Below, one piece after another: positions 54,625 through 64,000 of a stretch of 64,000 bases of DNA. The notes below the pieces were generated by a model that saw nothing but the letters and a program-made list of their open reading frames with translations, had not been told where the DNA came from and ran no database searches. The DNA comes from Alloascoidea africana (taxonomy: Eukaryota; Ascomycota; Alloascoideomycetes; Alloascoideales; Alloascoideaceae). The position numbers and the translations under genes were made by a program. How positions within the stretch are numbered: the first letter of the stretch is position 1; each line of letters opens with the position of its first letter. The stretch lies in NCBI GenBank assembly GCA_030581615.1, contig JAKTTT010000010.1:62001-126000 (forward strand). Direction: 5' to 3'.

Positions 54625-55682
54625 ATGAATGTTTTACAGAGGAGTGTATTTGGTTTCAGTGGAGGTTTACATCGAGAGGTTAGCATTGGAATTGGGATTG
54701 CAAGAAGGGCTGCGGTGACTGGTAGTCTGCAGGGACGGGTAGGACTAGGGCCAAAGTTGGAAGGTCGCACGATGGGGACGTCAAGAGATCAAAGATTAAT
54801 ACCCACCAGGGGATTTGTGAGTAGACCAATGGTCAAGACGATAGAGGCCCGGAGCTTGTTCCAAATGAGCATTGACAAAGAAGCTCTTCGGTCGAGGAAT
54901 TTGAGTCGAGGGTTCCATGTGTCTGTGGTGGTGGGATCTAAGGGGATGCCGAGAATCGAGACGGCAAAGGTTTCGATATTTACGATTATGGTGGAGAGGT
55001 TGAAGAGGGCAGGAGGGTTTTTGTTTTTCAGTGGAATTGTGCTTGGAGCACTGTCACTTGCGGTAGGTGTAGAAGTGTGACAGATTTGGGGAAAGAGGAT
55101 AACTAATTGGATTGAATGATAGGTGTATGTGGTTTATCTTACGGTTGCAGAAGTGTTTCTTCCATCAGGAGACACACAGATATTCAACAAGACAGTGAGT
55201 CTTGTGGAGAGCAGTCCGGAGTGCCAGCGGATCTTTGGCACATCGCGGCTGAAGGCACACGGAGAGACGACAGATAACAAATGGGCCCGGAATCGGCCGC
55301 TTGTGTGAGTATTTTACGTGTGAATGTGGAAGTGGAAGTGGAAGTGGAAGAGGAAGAGTAGTGTAAGGATCAGTATACTAATATGGACGAGATTAGTACT
55401 AGGAGAGAGATGAGCGCTAAGGACGGGAAAGAGCACCTCTGGATGCGATTTCACGTTGAAGGAGACCTGAGATCAGGCATCGTCCAGTTTGAAATGGCCA
55501 AGAACGAGAAGGAGGAGTTTGCATACCTCTATTTGTTTGTGGAAGCTGACGACCACAGCATCCCGCGACACTATCTGGTGCACCCCAAGGTGGAGGAGCA
55601 GCGGAGGAAGAAGAAGAAGAACGTGGGCTTTCTGGGCGTCAAATGGGGGCCCAAGCGAGACGACGATGAGGACGATGATTGA
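54625..55682 (+). CDS. TIM21: Mitochondrial inner membrane translocase subunit Tim21, three exons
   Basis: Tim21 is part of the TIM23 presequence translocase; its intermembrane-space domain binds Tom22 and it links TIM23 to respiratory complexes. Exons: 54625-55062, 55123-55304, 55397-55682; introns 55063-55122 (GTAGGT, ATAACTAAT, ATAG) and 55305-55396 (GTGAGT, TATACTAAT, TTAG). The total is 301 aa against 239 in S. cerevisiae, the excess being a long arginine-rich presequence (MNVLQRSVFGFSGG onward). One membrane span is formed across the first junction: GGFLFFSGIVLGALSLA joined to VYVVYLTVAEVF. Family motifs include FLPSGDTQIFNK, RLKAHGE, KWARNRPLV, LWMRFHVEG and the closing VGFLGVKWGPKRDDDED. 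The second 3' site could alternatively be six bases downstream (TACTAG). Intron 2 contains a GGAAGT microsatellite. Confidence 0.93.
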
Positions 55683-56364
55683 AGATTGAAGATTGATTGA
55701 AAAGATTGATGATTGATGATATAGCTTGAGTAGCAAAAGCACCTGTGAAAAGACCCAAAAGATATGAGACGATGCCCAAAATTTGCCCTGCGCTGCCCAA
55801 AATTGCACACCCGCAGAGACCAGCCCCTGCAGCAGCGACCGTGTCACGTGCACAGCAGTCGCTGCGCCGGAAGCACCGGAGCCCGCGCGACCCGGCTGCA
55901 GACCCGCCCGGGCCCCTGCCGATTGCGCGCTGTGATTGGCTGCGGCGGTGTGTTTTACGAGCGCAGCGGCTGCAGCCCGGGACCCGACCGGGACCCGCTC
56001 GGGGCCGCGCCCCGGGGGCAGTGGGACTATTTCTAGTCTTCGCTTCCCGCGCTTGTCACTTCTTTCTGGCACTTCTTCTTCTTCTTCTTCTTCCTCGTCT
56101 TCTCTCCTTGCCACGCCACTCCAGTCCTTCGCTGTCTGCCTTCTCCTCCATCGCATCGTCTAGACTCGGTCTGTTCCCCTTACGAGACACCGCTCTCATC
56201 ACCACAATCCCAATCCTCGGTCCAGCTCAGTAAGTTTCTATTTTATCCGTTTCCTGCACCTCGAACAAATCTAGAGTTTAAACGGCTAACAAACTCTCCC
56301 TTTAAAGATAAAGTTGAAAACGGCCTTGGTGTCAAAATAACTATAATAGCCTTTCCTTCCCACA
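55683..56364 (+). promoter_or_regulatory. FKS1 upstream region: GC-rich promoter and 5' leader
   Basis: A block at about 55805-56030 is strikingly GC-rich compared with all other intergenic DNA here. It contains CACGTG at 55845-55850 and an inverted CCAAT box (ATTGG, 55935-55939). A pyrimidine-rich run of CTT repeats (about 56084-56105) follows. A short plus-strand frame that runs through the block (55745-56233) is probably non-coding leader. See the separate intron entry for 56230-56307. Confidence 0.65.
56230..56307 (+). other. Probable intron in the FKS1 5' UTR
   Basis: The segment starts GTAAGT, has GGCTAAC (branch site) 16-22 bases before its end, and ends with AAG. These are the same signals as in the coding introns of this window. 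It ends 57 bases before the FKS1 ATG, so it would lie wholly in the leader. Inference from splice signals only. Confidence 0.65.
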
Positions 56365-59300
56365 ATGTCCCATTATCCTCCTCCACCGGGAAACAATCCG
56401 GTCGGTGCTCAGGGTTACAACGACGAATACACAAATGAACAACAGCCACAGCAGCATTCGCAACATCAGCACAGCCCACAAGAACAGTCCTACTACGGCA
56501 ATCCCTATCAACAGGACCACACCTCCTATCCACCGCCACAAGACCCCTACTACCAGAGCCAAAACCAGCTCCAGTTCGCAGAAGACCCAGCCGGCCACTA
56601 CTACCAGAGTGGCCCGGCAGACCCTTACTACCAGTCCCAGCAAGACCCCTACGGAGTTAGCGGCTCGGCATCCGGCTCTGGCTCTGGTCCTGTTCCCGGG
56701 TCCGGCTCTGGTTCAGCGTCTGCTTCAGCATCAAGACAACAACACCCAGCCGATGCCGGAGAATCATTTTCGGATTTCACTATGAGATCCGATGCCCCCC
56801 GACAAAACATTGGTCCCGGCCAGGGCCAGGGCCACAGCCAGAGCATCGGTGGAGAGAGCGACTACTACACAAATGACGGTTACAGCCAGTCTGGATTCGA
56901 CCCACGTTACGATGGCGGCGCTACCCCTTCTTCCTTTGCAGGAAACCGCTCTTCCGGTGCATCCACTCCTCTGTACGGTCTTGAATACGCTCACCAGTTC
57001 GAACAGCGATCCAGAGAGCCCTATCCAGCCTGGTCAATTGATAATCAGGTTCCCATCACAAAGGAGGAAATTGAGGATGTCTTCATCGACCTTACCAACA
57101 AGTTTGGGTTTCAAAGAGACTCCATGCGAAACATGTACGACTACTTTATGGTTCTGCTCGATTCCAGATCGTCCCGTATGACACCTGCACAGGCTCTTCT
57201 ATCTCTCCACGCTGACTATATCGGTGGTGACAATGCGAATTACCGAAAGTGGTATTTTGCCGCCCAGCTCGATATGGATGATCAAGTTGGTTTCCACAAT
57301 ATGAGTTTGGGAAAACTCAGCGGTAAGGCTAGAAAGGCCAAAAAGAAGTCCAAAAAGGCCCAAAAGGCAGCTGAGAATAACCAAGGAGATCCTGATACCG
57401 CTGTTGAACAGTTGGAAGGTGATAACTCTTTAGATGCTGCAATTTACAGATGGAAGGTGAAGATGAACAGACTCACTCCAACAGAAAGAACAAGACAGGT
57501 TGCCCTTTACCTGTTGCTCTGGGGTGAGGCTAACCAGGTCAGGTTTGTCCCCGAATGTCTCGCTTTCATCTACAAGTGTGCTGATGATTATTACAGATCA
57601 GAGTTGTGCCAAAACAGACAGGAGCCAGTACCTGAAGGAGACTACCTCAACAGAATCATTACCCCTTTGTACAAGTATATCCGTGCGCAAGCTTACGAAA
57701 TCATTGATGGCAAGTTTGTGAAATGTGAAAAGGACCACAACAAGGTCATTGGATATGACGACGTGAACCAGTTGTTTTGGTACCCTGAAGGTATTGCCAA
57801 GATTGTTTTTGAAGATGGAAACCGACTGGTTGACGTGAGAGCAGAAGAGCGATTCTCCCGTTTGGGTGATGTTGCCTGGAATCTCGTCTTTTTCAAAACG
57901 TTTAAAGAAACAAGAACTTGGTTGCATCTGATTACAAACTTTAACCGTATTTGGATTATTCACTTGACCATGTTTTGGTTCTACACCGCTTTTAACTCCC
58001 CTGCTTTGTATACCCACAAGTATGTCCAGCTTTTGAATAACCAGCCAACTCCTTCCTCCAGATGGTCTGCTGTAGCCCTTGGTGGTACAGTGGCTTCTTT
58101 GCTTCAGATCTTTGCAACTGTTTGCGAATGGATGTTTGTCCCCAGAAAATGGGCCGGCGCTCAACATTTGACAAGAAGGCTCATGTTTTTGATTCTGATT
58201 CTCATCATCAACTTGGGTCCCGCCGCATTTGTTTTTTACTACGCTCCTTTGAATGTTTACTCTAAGATTGCCCACATTGTAGGTGTAATCGACTTTTTCA
58301 TTGCAATCATTACATTCCTTTTCTTCGCTGTCATGCCTCTTGGAGGTCTCTTCTCATCCTACATGAATGGCAAGACGAGAAAATATGTTGCTTCGCAAAC
58401 CTTTACCGCTTCCTTTGCCAAATTGCAAGGCATTGACAAATGGGTTTCTTATCTGTTATGGATACTCGTCTTTACAGCAAAGTTTGTTGAATCTTACTTT
58501 TTCCTGACGCTTTCCCTTAGAGACCCTATCAGAATTCTGTCAACCATGAAGATGACGAGATGTATTGGCGATACTTACTTTGGTACCTCTCTGTGTTACC
58601 AACAGGCTCGTATTGTGCTTGCACTTATGTATCTGATTGATTTGGTCCTTTTCTTCCTCGATACTTACATGTGGTATATTGTTTGCAACTGTGTCTTTTC
58701 TGTGGCTCGGTCCTTCTATCTCGGTATTTCCATCTTGACCCCTTGGAGAAACATCTTCACAAGGTTGCCAAAGAGAATTTACTCCAAGATTCTGGCTACC
58801 ACAGACATGGAGATTAAGTATAAGCCAAAGGTTCTTATTTCCCAAGTTTGGAACGCAATTGTCATCTCAATGTACAGAGAACACTTGCTCGCAATCGATC
58901 ATGTGCAAAAGTTGCTTTACCACCAGGTCCCATCTGAAGTCGAGGGTAAAAGGACTTTGAGAGCCCCCACATTCTTTGTTTCCCAGGATGATAACAATTT
59001 TGCAACCGAATTTTACCCCAAGAACTCGGAAGCCGAGAGGAGAATCTCTTTCTTTGCTCAGTCCCTCGCAACTCCTATTCCAGAGCCACTCCCTGTTGAT
59101 AACATGCCCACTTTTACAGTCTTTGTTCCTCACTATTCTGAAAAGATTTTACTGTCCCTACGTGAAATTATTCGGGAGGATGACCAATTCTCAAGAGTTA
59201 CGCTTTTGGAGTATCTGAAACAGTTGTATCCAGTTGAATGGGATTGCTTTGTGAAGGACACAAAAATTCTGGCAGAGGAAACAGCAAATTACAACAATGG

Positions 59301-62205
59301 CTCAGATGAAGAGAAAGAAGATGAAACTTTGAAGAACAAGATCGATGACCTACCGTTTTACTGCATTGGTTTCAAATCCGCCGCCCCTGAATACACTCTG
59401 AGAACCCGCATATGGGCATCGTTGAGATCCCAAACCTTGTACCGTACCGTCTCCGGTTTTATGAATTACTCTCGTGCTATCAAGTTATTGTACCGTGTCG
59501 AGAACCCTGAAATTGTTCAAATGTTTGGTGGAAATACCGAACAACTAGAACAGGAGTTGGAACGCATGGCCCGTCGTAAGTTCAAGTTTTGCATTTCTAT
59601 GCAACGTTTGACGAAATTCAAACCAGATGAAATTGAAAATGCAGAGTTTCTATTGCGTGCCTATCCTGATTTACAAATCGCTTACTTGGACGAGGAACCT
59701 CCTGAGAATGAAGGCGAGGAACCTAGATTGTTTTCATCTGTTATCGATGGACATTGTGAAATTTTGGAGAATGGTAGAAGAAGACCCAAATTCAGAATTC
59801 AACTGTCCGGAAATCCAATCCTTGGTGACGGAAAGTCGGATAATCAGAACCATGCAATCATCTTCACCCGTGGCGAATACCTCCAACTTGTCGATGCAAA
59901 TCAGGATAACTACCTCGAAGAATGTTTGAAGATTCGATCTGTGCTTGCGGAATTCGAAGAGATGAATGTTGAAAACGTGAACCCTTATACACCTGGTGTT
60001 GAAACTCAAGCTGGCCACCCTGTTGCAATTCTTGGTGCCCGAGAATACATTTTCTCAGAGAATATTGGTGTGCTTGGAGATGTTGCTGCAGGCAAAGAAC
60101 AAACTTTTGGTACTTTGTTTGCGAGATGTTTGGCCCAGATTGGTGGAAAGTTGCATTATGGACATCCTGATTTCTTGAATGCAATCTTCATGACAACCCG
60201 TGGAGGTGTTTCAAAAGCTCAAAAGGGTCTTCATCTGAACGAAGATATCTATGCCGGTATGAATGCAATGCTGAGAGGCGGCAGGATTAAGCATTGCGAA
60301 TACTACCAATGCGGTAAAGGTCGTGATATGGGTTTTGGATCAATTCTGAATTTTACCACAAAGATTGGCGCGGGTATGGGTGAACAAATGCTTTCGCGTG
60401 AATACTACTATCTTGGAACCCAATTACCCATCGACCGCTTCCTTTCTTTTTACTATGCGCATCCTGGTTTCCACGTTAACAATTTGTTCATTATGATGTC
60501 TGTTCAACTGTTTTCGCTTGTATTGGTGAACATTGCAGCTCTTGCGCATGAGTCAATTATCTGCTACTATGATAGAGACACTCCAATTACAGACCCTCAG
60601 TATCCATTTGGATGTTACAATCTAAGTCCTGTTATTGACTGGGTCCGACGTTATACACTTTCTATCTTTATTGTCTTTTTCATCTCATTTGTGCCTCTCT
60701 TGGTTCAGGAATTAACAGAGCGTGGCGTTTGGAAAGCAGTTAGTAGATTCTGCCATCACTTTATCTCTGTGTCGCCTGTGTTCGAGGTATTTGTCTGTCA
60801 GATTTATGCAAATGCTTTGACCACGGATATGACATTTGGTGGTGCCCGGTACATTTCAACAGGTCGTGGTGTGGCCACTGCTCGTATTCCGTTTTCTGTT
60901 CTCTATTCACGATTCGCTGCAACTTCAATCTACAACGGTGCAATCTGTTTGCTCATGTTGTTGTTCGGTACTGTTGCATCTTGGCAGCCTGCCCTTCTCT
61001 GGTTTTGGCTTTCGAATGGTTCCCTCTGCATTGCTCCATTTGTCTTTAACCCTCACCAATTTGCTTGGAATGACTATTTTATCGATTATCGTGATTTCAT
61101 CCGTTGGCTATCCCGAGGAAACACCAAATTCCACAAGAATTCTTGGATTGGCTTTGTTCGGATGACGAGAACCAGAGTCACAGGTTTCAAAAAGAAGACT
61201 CTTGGTGAAGAATCTGAAAAAGGTGCAGATGGTCGTCGTGCACACCGTTCTAATGTGCTTTTCAGCGAGTTCTGTGGCTCGATTTTCCCTGCTGCTGCCT
61301 GCTTTGTCGCTTACATGTTTGTTAATGCACAGAATGGAGTTTATGAGTCTGGAATAGAACCTACGAATGCTGTTCTCAGATTGGCAGTCTGTACTTTTGC
61401 CCCCATTGCTGTCAATATGGGTGTCGCTGGAGGACTTGCAGCTTTGGCCTGTTGTATGGGACCCTGTCTTGGGCTTTGCTGCAAGAAAACGGCTGCGGTT
61501 ACGGCTGGAATAGCACATGGTGTCTCTGTTGTTATGCATTTAATTTTCTTTGTCGCTATGTGGTTTCTTGAAGGCTTCAACTTTGCCCGTATGTTGATTG
61601 GTGTTTGTGCAATGACCACTATCCAGCAGTGCGTGTTCAGTCTCATGACTGTTTTCCTTCTTACCAGAGAGTTTAAGAATGATCATGCGAATAGAGCTTG
61701 GTGGTCTGGTAAATGGTACAACACAGGTATGGGATGGATGGCCTTTTCACAACCTGCTCGAGAGTTTGCATGTAAGACAATTGAACAGAGTCTGTTTGCT
61801 GGGGATTTCATTCTTGGTCATTTGATTTTGTTTGTTCAATTCCCCTTGCTTTGTATTCCATTCATGGATAGGCTCCATTCGATTTGTCTCTTTTGGCTGA
61901 AACCAAGCAGACAAATTAGACCGCCGATTTTCTCTATGAAGCAGAACAAGTTAAGAAAGAGAATGGTTCGCAAATACAGCACGCTTTACTTTTTCGTGAT
62001 GATTTTGTTTGTTTTGATAGTTGCTGGTCCAGCTGTTGCATCCAAATTCCTTGATCCCTCTGACATCGGCAAGGACCTTACAGGAATTATGGAGGGTCTT
62101 ATTCAGCCCACTGGACAGGATAACAACGATACAGGTCCTGATCATTGTCCAAGTACCTTCCTAACGACAACCCCAGCCACATCATCCTTTGCCACAAAAG
62201 CGTAG
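56365..62205 (+). CDS. FKS1: 1,3-beta-glucan synthase catalytic subunit
   Basis: Fks1 is the plasma-membrane enzyme (GT48) that makes the main cell-wall glucan from UDP-glucose under control of Rho1, and the target of echinocandins. The 1946-aa product has a proline/glutamine/serine-rich cytosolic N-terminus (about 190 residues), the FKS1 N-terminal domain ([37 protein letters not shown]), a first group of membrane spans, a large cytosolic domain ([81 protein letters not shown]) and a second group of spans. Both echinocandin hot spots read as in susceptible yeasts: FLTLSLRDP at 713-721 and DWVRRYTL at 1425-1432. The length is usual (S. cerevisiae 1876). No coding intron is visible. A glutamine/tyrosine YYQSQ repeat marks residues 60-95. 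Confidence 0.98.
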   Translation: MSHYPPPPGNNPVGAQGYNDEYTNEQQPQQHSQHQHSPQEQSYYGNPYQQDHTSYPPPQDPYYQSQNQLQFAEDPAGHYYQSGPADPYYQSQQDPYGVSGSASGSGSGPVPGSGSGSASASASRQQHPADAGESFSDFTMRSDAPRQNIGPGQGQGHSQSIGGESDYYTNDGYSQSGFDPRYDGGATPSSFAGNRSSGASTPLYGLEYAHQFEQRSREPYPAWSIDNQVPITKEEIEDVFIDLTNKFGFQRDSMRNMYDYFMVLLDSRSSRMTPAQALLSLHADYIGGDNANYRKWYFAAQLDMDDQVGFHNMSLGKLSGKARKAKKKSKKAQKAAENNQGDPDTAVEQLEGDNSLDAAIYRWKVKMNRLTPTERTRQVALYLLLWGEANQVRFVPECLAFIYKCADDYYRSELCQNRQEPVPEGDYLNRIITPLYKYIRAQAYEIIDGKFVKCEKDHNKVIGYDDVNQLFWYPEGIAKIVFEDGNRLVDVRAEERFSRLGDVAWNLVFFKTFKETRTWLHLITNFNRIWIIHLTMFWFYTAFNSPALYTHKYVQLLNNQPTPSSRWSAVALGGTVASLLQIFATVCEWMFVPRKWAGAQHLTRRLMFLILILIINLGPAAFVFYYAPLNVYSKIAHIVGVIDFFIAIITFLFFAVMPLGGLFSSYMNGKTRKYVASQTFTASFAKLQGIDKWVSYLLWILVFTAKFVESYFFLTLSLRDPIRILSTMKMTRCIGDTYFGTSLCYQQARIVLALMYLIDLVLFFLDTYMWYIVCNCVFSVARSFYLGISILTPWRNIFTRLPKRIYSKILATTDMEIKYKPKVLISQVWNAIVISMYREHLLAIDHVQKLLYHQVPSEVEGKRTLRAPTFFVSQDDNNFATEFYPKNSEAERRISFFAQSLATPIPEPLPVDNMPTFTVFVPHYSEKILLSLREIIREDDQFSRVTLLEYLKQLYPVEWDCFVKDTKILAEETANYNNGSDEEKEDETLKNKIDDLPFYCIGFKSAAPEYTLRTRIWASLRSQTLYRTVSGFMNYSRAIKLLYRVENPEIVQMFGGNTEQLEQELERMARRKFKFCISMQRLTKFKPDEIENAEFLLRAYPDLQIAYLDEEPPENEGEEPRLFSSVIDGHCEILENGRRRPKFRIQLSGNPILGDGKSDNQNHAIIFTRGEYLQLVDANQDNYLEECLKIRSVLAEFEEMNVENVNPYTPGVETQAGHPVAILGAREYIFSENIGVLGDVAAGKEQTFGTLFARCLAQIGGKLHYGHPDFLNAIFMTTRGGVSKAQKGLHLNEDIYAGMNAMLRGGRIKHCEYYQCGKGRDMGFGSILNFTTKIGAGMGEQMLSREYYYLGTQLPIDRFLSFYYAHPGFHVNNLFIMMSVQLFSLVLVNIAALAHESIICYYDRDTPITDPQYPFGCYNLSPVIDWVRRYTLSIFIVFFISFVPLLVQELTERGVWKAVSRFCHHFISVSPVFEVFVCQIYANALTTDMTFGGARYISTGRGVATARIPFSVLYSRFAATSIYNGAICLLMLLFGTVASWQPALLWFWLSNGSLCIAPFVFNPHQFAWNDYFIDYRDFIRWLSRGNTKFHKNSWIGFVRMTRTRVTGFKKKTLGEESEKGADGRRAHRSNVLFSEFCGSIFPAAACFVAYMFVNAQNGVYESGIEPTNAVLRLAVCTFAPIAVNMGVAGGLAALACCMGPCLGLCCKKTAAVTAGIAHGVSVVMHLIFFVAMWFLEGFNFARMLIGVCAMTTIQQCVFSLMTVFLLTREFKNDHANRAWWSGKWYNTGMGWMAFSQPAREFACKTIEQSLFAGDFILGHLILFVQFPLLCIPFMDRLHSICLFWLKPSRQIRPPIFSMKQNKLRKRMVRKYSTLYFFVMILFVLIVAGPAVASKFLDPSDIGKDLTGIMEGLIQPTGQDNNDTGPDHCPSTFLTTTPATSSFATKA

Positions 62206-62882
62206 GAGGAGATTTTAACTGAAAGTGTAATAATAATCATATTACTAATTTTTAAACTGTACACTTTTTTTTTTTAATATATATATACTTTATCTTTGTC
62301 GTGTCTATCCTTCTCATTTCATAACTTTCTCTCTTGGCGTTCCAATTCTCATTATATCTTTAAAAGAACCGCATATTTTTTTTGTTGTTGTCATTTATTG
62401 TCAAAAATATATCAGTTTTTTATTTTTTCAAAACATCCAAATTTGTTATTTTTTTTTTTTCGTTTAGATTATAAGATAGGATAAATACAAGTGCATGGTT
62501 TATCGATATAGCATAGTTCAAGAAGAAAAAAAAAATACTATTGCATGTCTAAAAAACTACTACAAAGTGTTTCTTACTAAATCTATGGAGCAAATTAATG
62601 CAATGAGGAGATTCAAGGTTCTCTCCTTTAATTCTGTTTTTTTTTTTTCTGGTAAACTTAGCAAATGAATTAGGGAAGAATTAATCATGGAGTAAATGAT
62701 ACATGATGAAGCGATTTAACAATTGTGGAAAGAAAAAAAAAAAAATACTAATAAAAAGATAAGGGTAAGGGTGGTGGGAAGAGGAAAAGTGCATGAGAAA
62801 TAAGTAAACAAACAACGAAAAGTCCATCATTCATCTGTTGTTACTGATGCTTCAGATTAAAAAAAAAAAAAAAAAAAAAAGG
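62206..62882. other. Convergent 3' region between FKS1 and the BNI4-like gene
   Basis: 677 AT-rich bases with several homopolymer runs, including T9-T12 tracts near 62266 and 62450 and an A22 run at 62859-62880 right beside the BNI4-like stop. TATATATATA lies at about 62277-62287 and may act in FKS1 3'-end formation. No gene seen. Confidence 0.5.
62859..62880 (+). repeat. Poly(A) run of 22 bases
   Basis: An uninterrupted A22 (T22 on the minus strand) ends two bases before the BNI4-like stop codon region. Its length is likely polymorphic and prone to sequencing error. Confidence 0.85.
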
Positions 62883-63852
62883 TTAAAAGAATAACGTATT
62901 CTGTCTGCTCATTGGATGAATGTCCATATCTCTCTTCATCTCATTCAATTCTGCTCTTATCGTTGCGGCCAAAGCAGGTGTGAGTTGATTACACGTTGCT
63001 ATATCGGGGGTTCTATCATAATCTTCCGCATTGAACGTATCAAAAACCAAAATTCGGGAAGAAAATCGAACTGCTGGTGGTGGTGCAGGAGGTGCTCTTC
63101 TCACAGGTCTAAATGGTAGAGGTGGTAATGGTAAAACCGGTGTGGAGGATTCCTCCACTTGTGGTAATGCTGGTGAAGGGTCTTCTTGATTTGGGTTTCT
63201 CGGGGCAAGGGTGGTTGATAAGGCGAGATCAGAGGATGCGGCGGCGGGTGATGAGGAAAAAGGGTTTGATTCCACAGAAGACAATTCAAAATTCTGCTGC
63301 TGTTGTGATAAGAATCGTTTTTGCGAAGAATCTGAGTCTGCTCGAAGTTCAAATTCAAAATCAAAGTCTTGTTGTTGACCCATTGAATTCTCCCTTGAAG
63401 GGATAGGTGATAAATTGGAAGGTATAAACGGGTTATTGCTATACAATTGGGGTTGAGGTTGAGGTTGAGGTTGAGGAGGTTGGGGTGGAGGAGGAGGAGG
63501 AGGATTAGTTGGTGGAGGTAAAGCAGAAATAGAAACTCCATCTAAACTTTGTCCATTACCATTTGGAAATGGTAATTGTTGAATAGCAGGTGATGATGAA
63601 TAAGTGCTATGCTGTTGTTGCTGTTGTTGTTGTTGAGATATTAGAGGAGAATTTATGCTTATTGCAATTGAACTCGATGCGCTTTGTCTGTTATTAAGAG
63701 CCGGTGTACCCATAATACTACCACTATTATTACTCTCATCTGCAGTGAAAGATTCCGAATCTCGTTGTAAACTTGGAGATGAGACATTTGAAGCGGCATT
63801 GGGATCAGGTGAAAGAGACCTATCATTCGGGTGTTGCTGTTGTGGTTGTAAC

Positions 63853-63883
<31 letters not shown>

Positions 63884-64000
63884 GATCTTTTTTAGATGGA
63901 TGCCGCCGTAATGCTTGTTTAATAGAATTAAATCTGGAAGGACCACCACCATTCATTCCAGATCCATTGCCATTTATGGTATTTTTGGTCGAATTCGCAC
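62883..64000 (-). CDS. BNI4: BNI4-like bud-neck scaffold, C-terminal part (5' end outside the window)
   Basis: Bni4 tethers protein phosphatase 1 (Glc7) and chitin synthase III to septins at the bud neck. The frame is open to the window's right edge, so the N-terminus is missing; an internal Met lies at 63956. The last 80 residues carry the family signature: PPAVRFSSRI, a likely PP1-docking VRF motif, then VFDTFNAEDYDRTPD, IATCNQLTPALAATIRAELN, and the end MDIHPMSRQNTLFF, which matches Bni4/Afr1 C-termini (YDR.PEIATCNQLTP, ELN..K.EM.IH, closing HFF or similar). The rest is low-complexity: Q12 and Q7 runs, PQPQPQ, a proline run and serine-rich stretches, encoded by CAA-type (TTG) repeats at about 63852-63882. 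Bni4 and the related Afr1 share this tail; bud-neck Bni4 is the more widespread. Confidence 0.72.
63852..63882 (-). repeat. CAA trinucleotide repeat encoding polyglutamine
   Basis: A run of TTG on the plus strand (CAA on the minus strand) encodes about ten glutamines in the BNI4-like protein. A shorter similar run lies at about 63614-63634. Likely variable between strains. Confidence 0.8.

Noticed and set aside
55473-56156. 227-codon minus-strand frame across the FKS1 upstream region
   Set aside because: It overlaps the TIM21 last exon and the GC-rich promoter; GC-rich DNA is short of stop codons, so a long frame is expected by chance.
1-64000. CRISPR arrays, bacterial operons, prophage or toxin systems
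   Set aside because: The window is eukaryotic; I saw no spaced direct-repeat array and no such gene.

Overview
The window is nuclear DNA from a budding yeast (Saccharomycotina), probably an early-diverging lineage such as Dipodascaceae or Trichomonascaceae. Almost every gene matches a yeast or fungal family: FKS1, SSZ1, FBA1, MSS1, VPS24, TIM21, NPR3, an IRA-type RasGAP, RTT107, PML1, a BNI4-like protein. Short introns of about 48 to 111 nt with CTAAC or CTAAT branch points are common. Two genes absent from Saccharomyces cerevisiae are present: SET9-type H4K20 methyltransferase and IND1, the complex I assembly factor. CTG falls on conserved leucines in FKS1, so the standard code is likely. 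The species assignment is inference.

Layout: SVF1, SET9, an OCH1/HOC1-family mannosyltransferase, NPR3 and a small unknown gene lie on the plus strand from 0.9 to 14.1 kb. A gene-poor block of about 9 kb (14.1 to 23.2 kb) follows. It holds broken Ty3/Gypsy-type fossils with three fold-back duplications (17.0 to 20.5 kb), an intact tRNA-Ile(AAT) gene and small tandem repeats. Next are a 2596-residue neurofibromin-type RasGAP with three introns (23.2 to 31.2 kb) and a FIT-family lipid protein. RTT107, a large FYVE-UBZ-RING protein and PML1 are on the minus strand (32.7 to 41.6 kb). SSZ1 (+) converges on IND1 (-), and IND1 diverges from MSS1 (+) over 86 bp. VPS24 and a PACT-like coiled-coil gene (+) follow closely. 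After a quiet 2.6 kb come FBA1 (-), TIM21 (+), FKS1 (+) and the C-terminal part of a BNI4-like gene (-) that runs off the right edge.

Themes: cell wall and bud neck (FKS1, BNI4-like, OCH1/HOC1-family), nutrient and Ras signalling (NPR3, RasGAP), endosomal sorting (VPS24, FYVE-RING), mitochondrial functions (IND1, MSS1, TIM21), and genome maintenance and chromatin (RTT107, SET9). There is no operon-like organisation, but several promoters are very compact or shared.

Gene models were spliced by eye. All spliced totals are in frame and join conserved family sequence, but none has been checked against transcripts. The most unusual items are the long-tailed SET9, a possible GC-AG intron just after a start codon, the fold-back retroelement cluster beside a tRNA gene, a GC-rich FKS1 promoter with a 5'-UTR intron, and a possible unannotated gene between SSZ1 and IND1.
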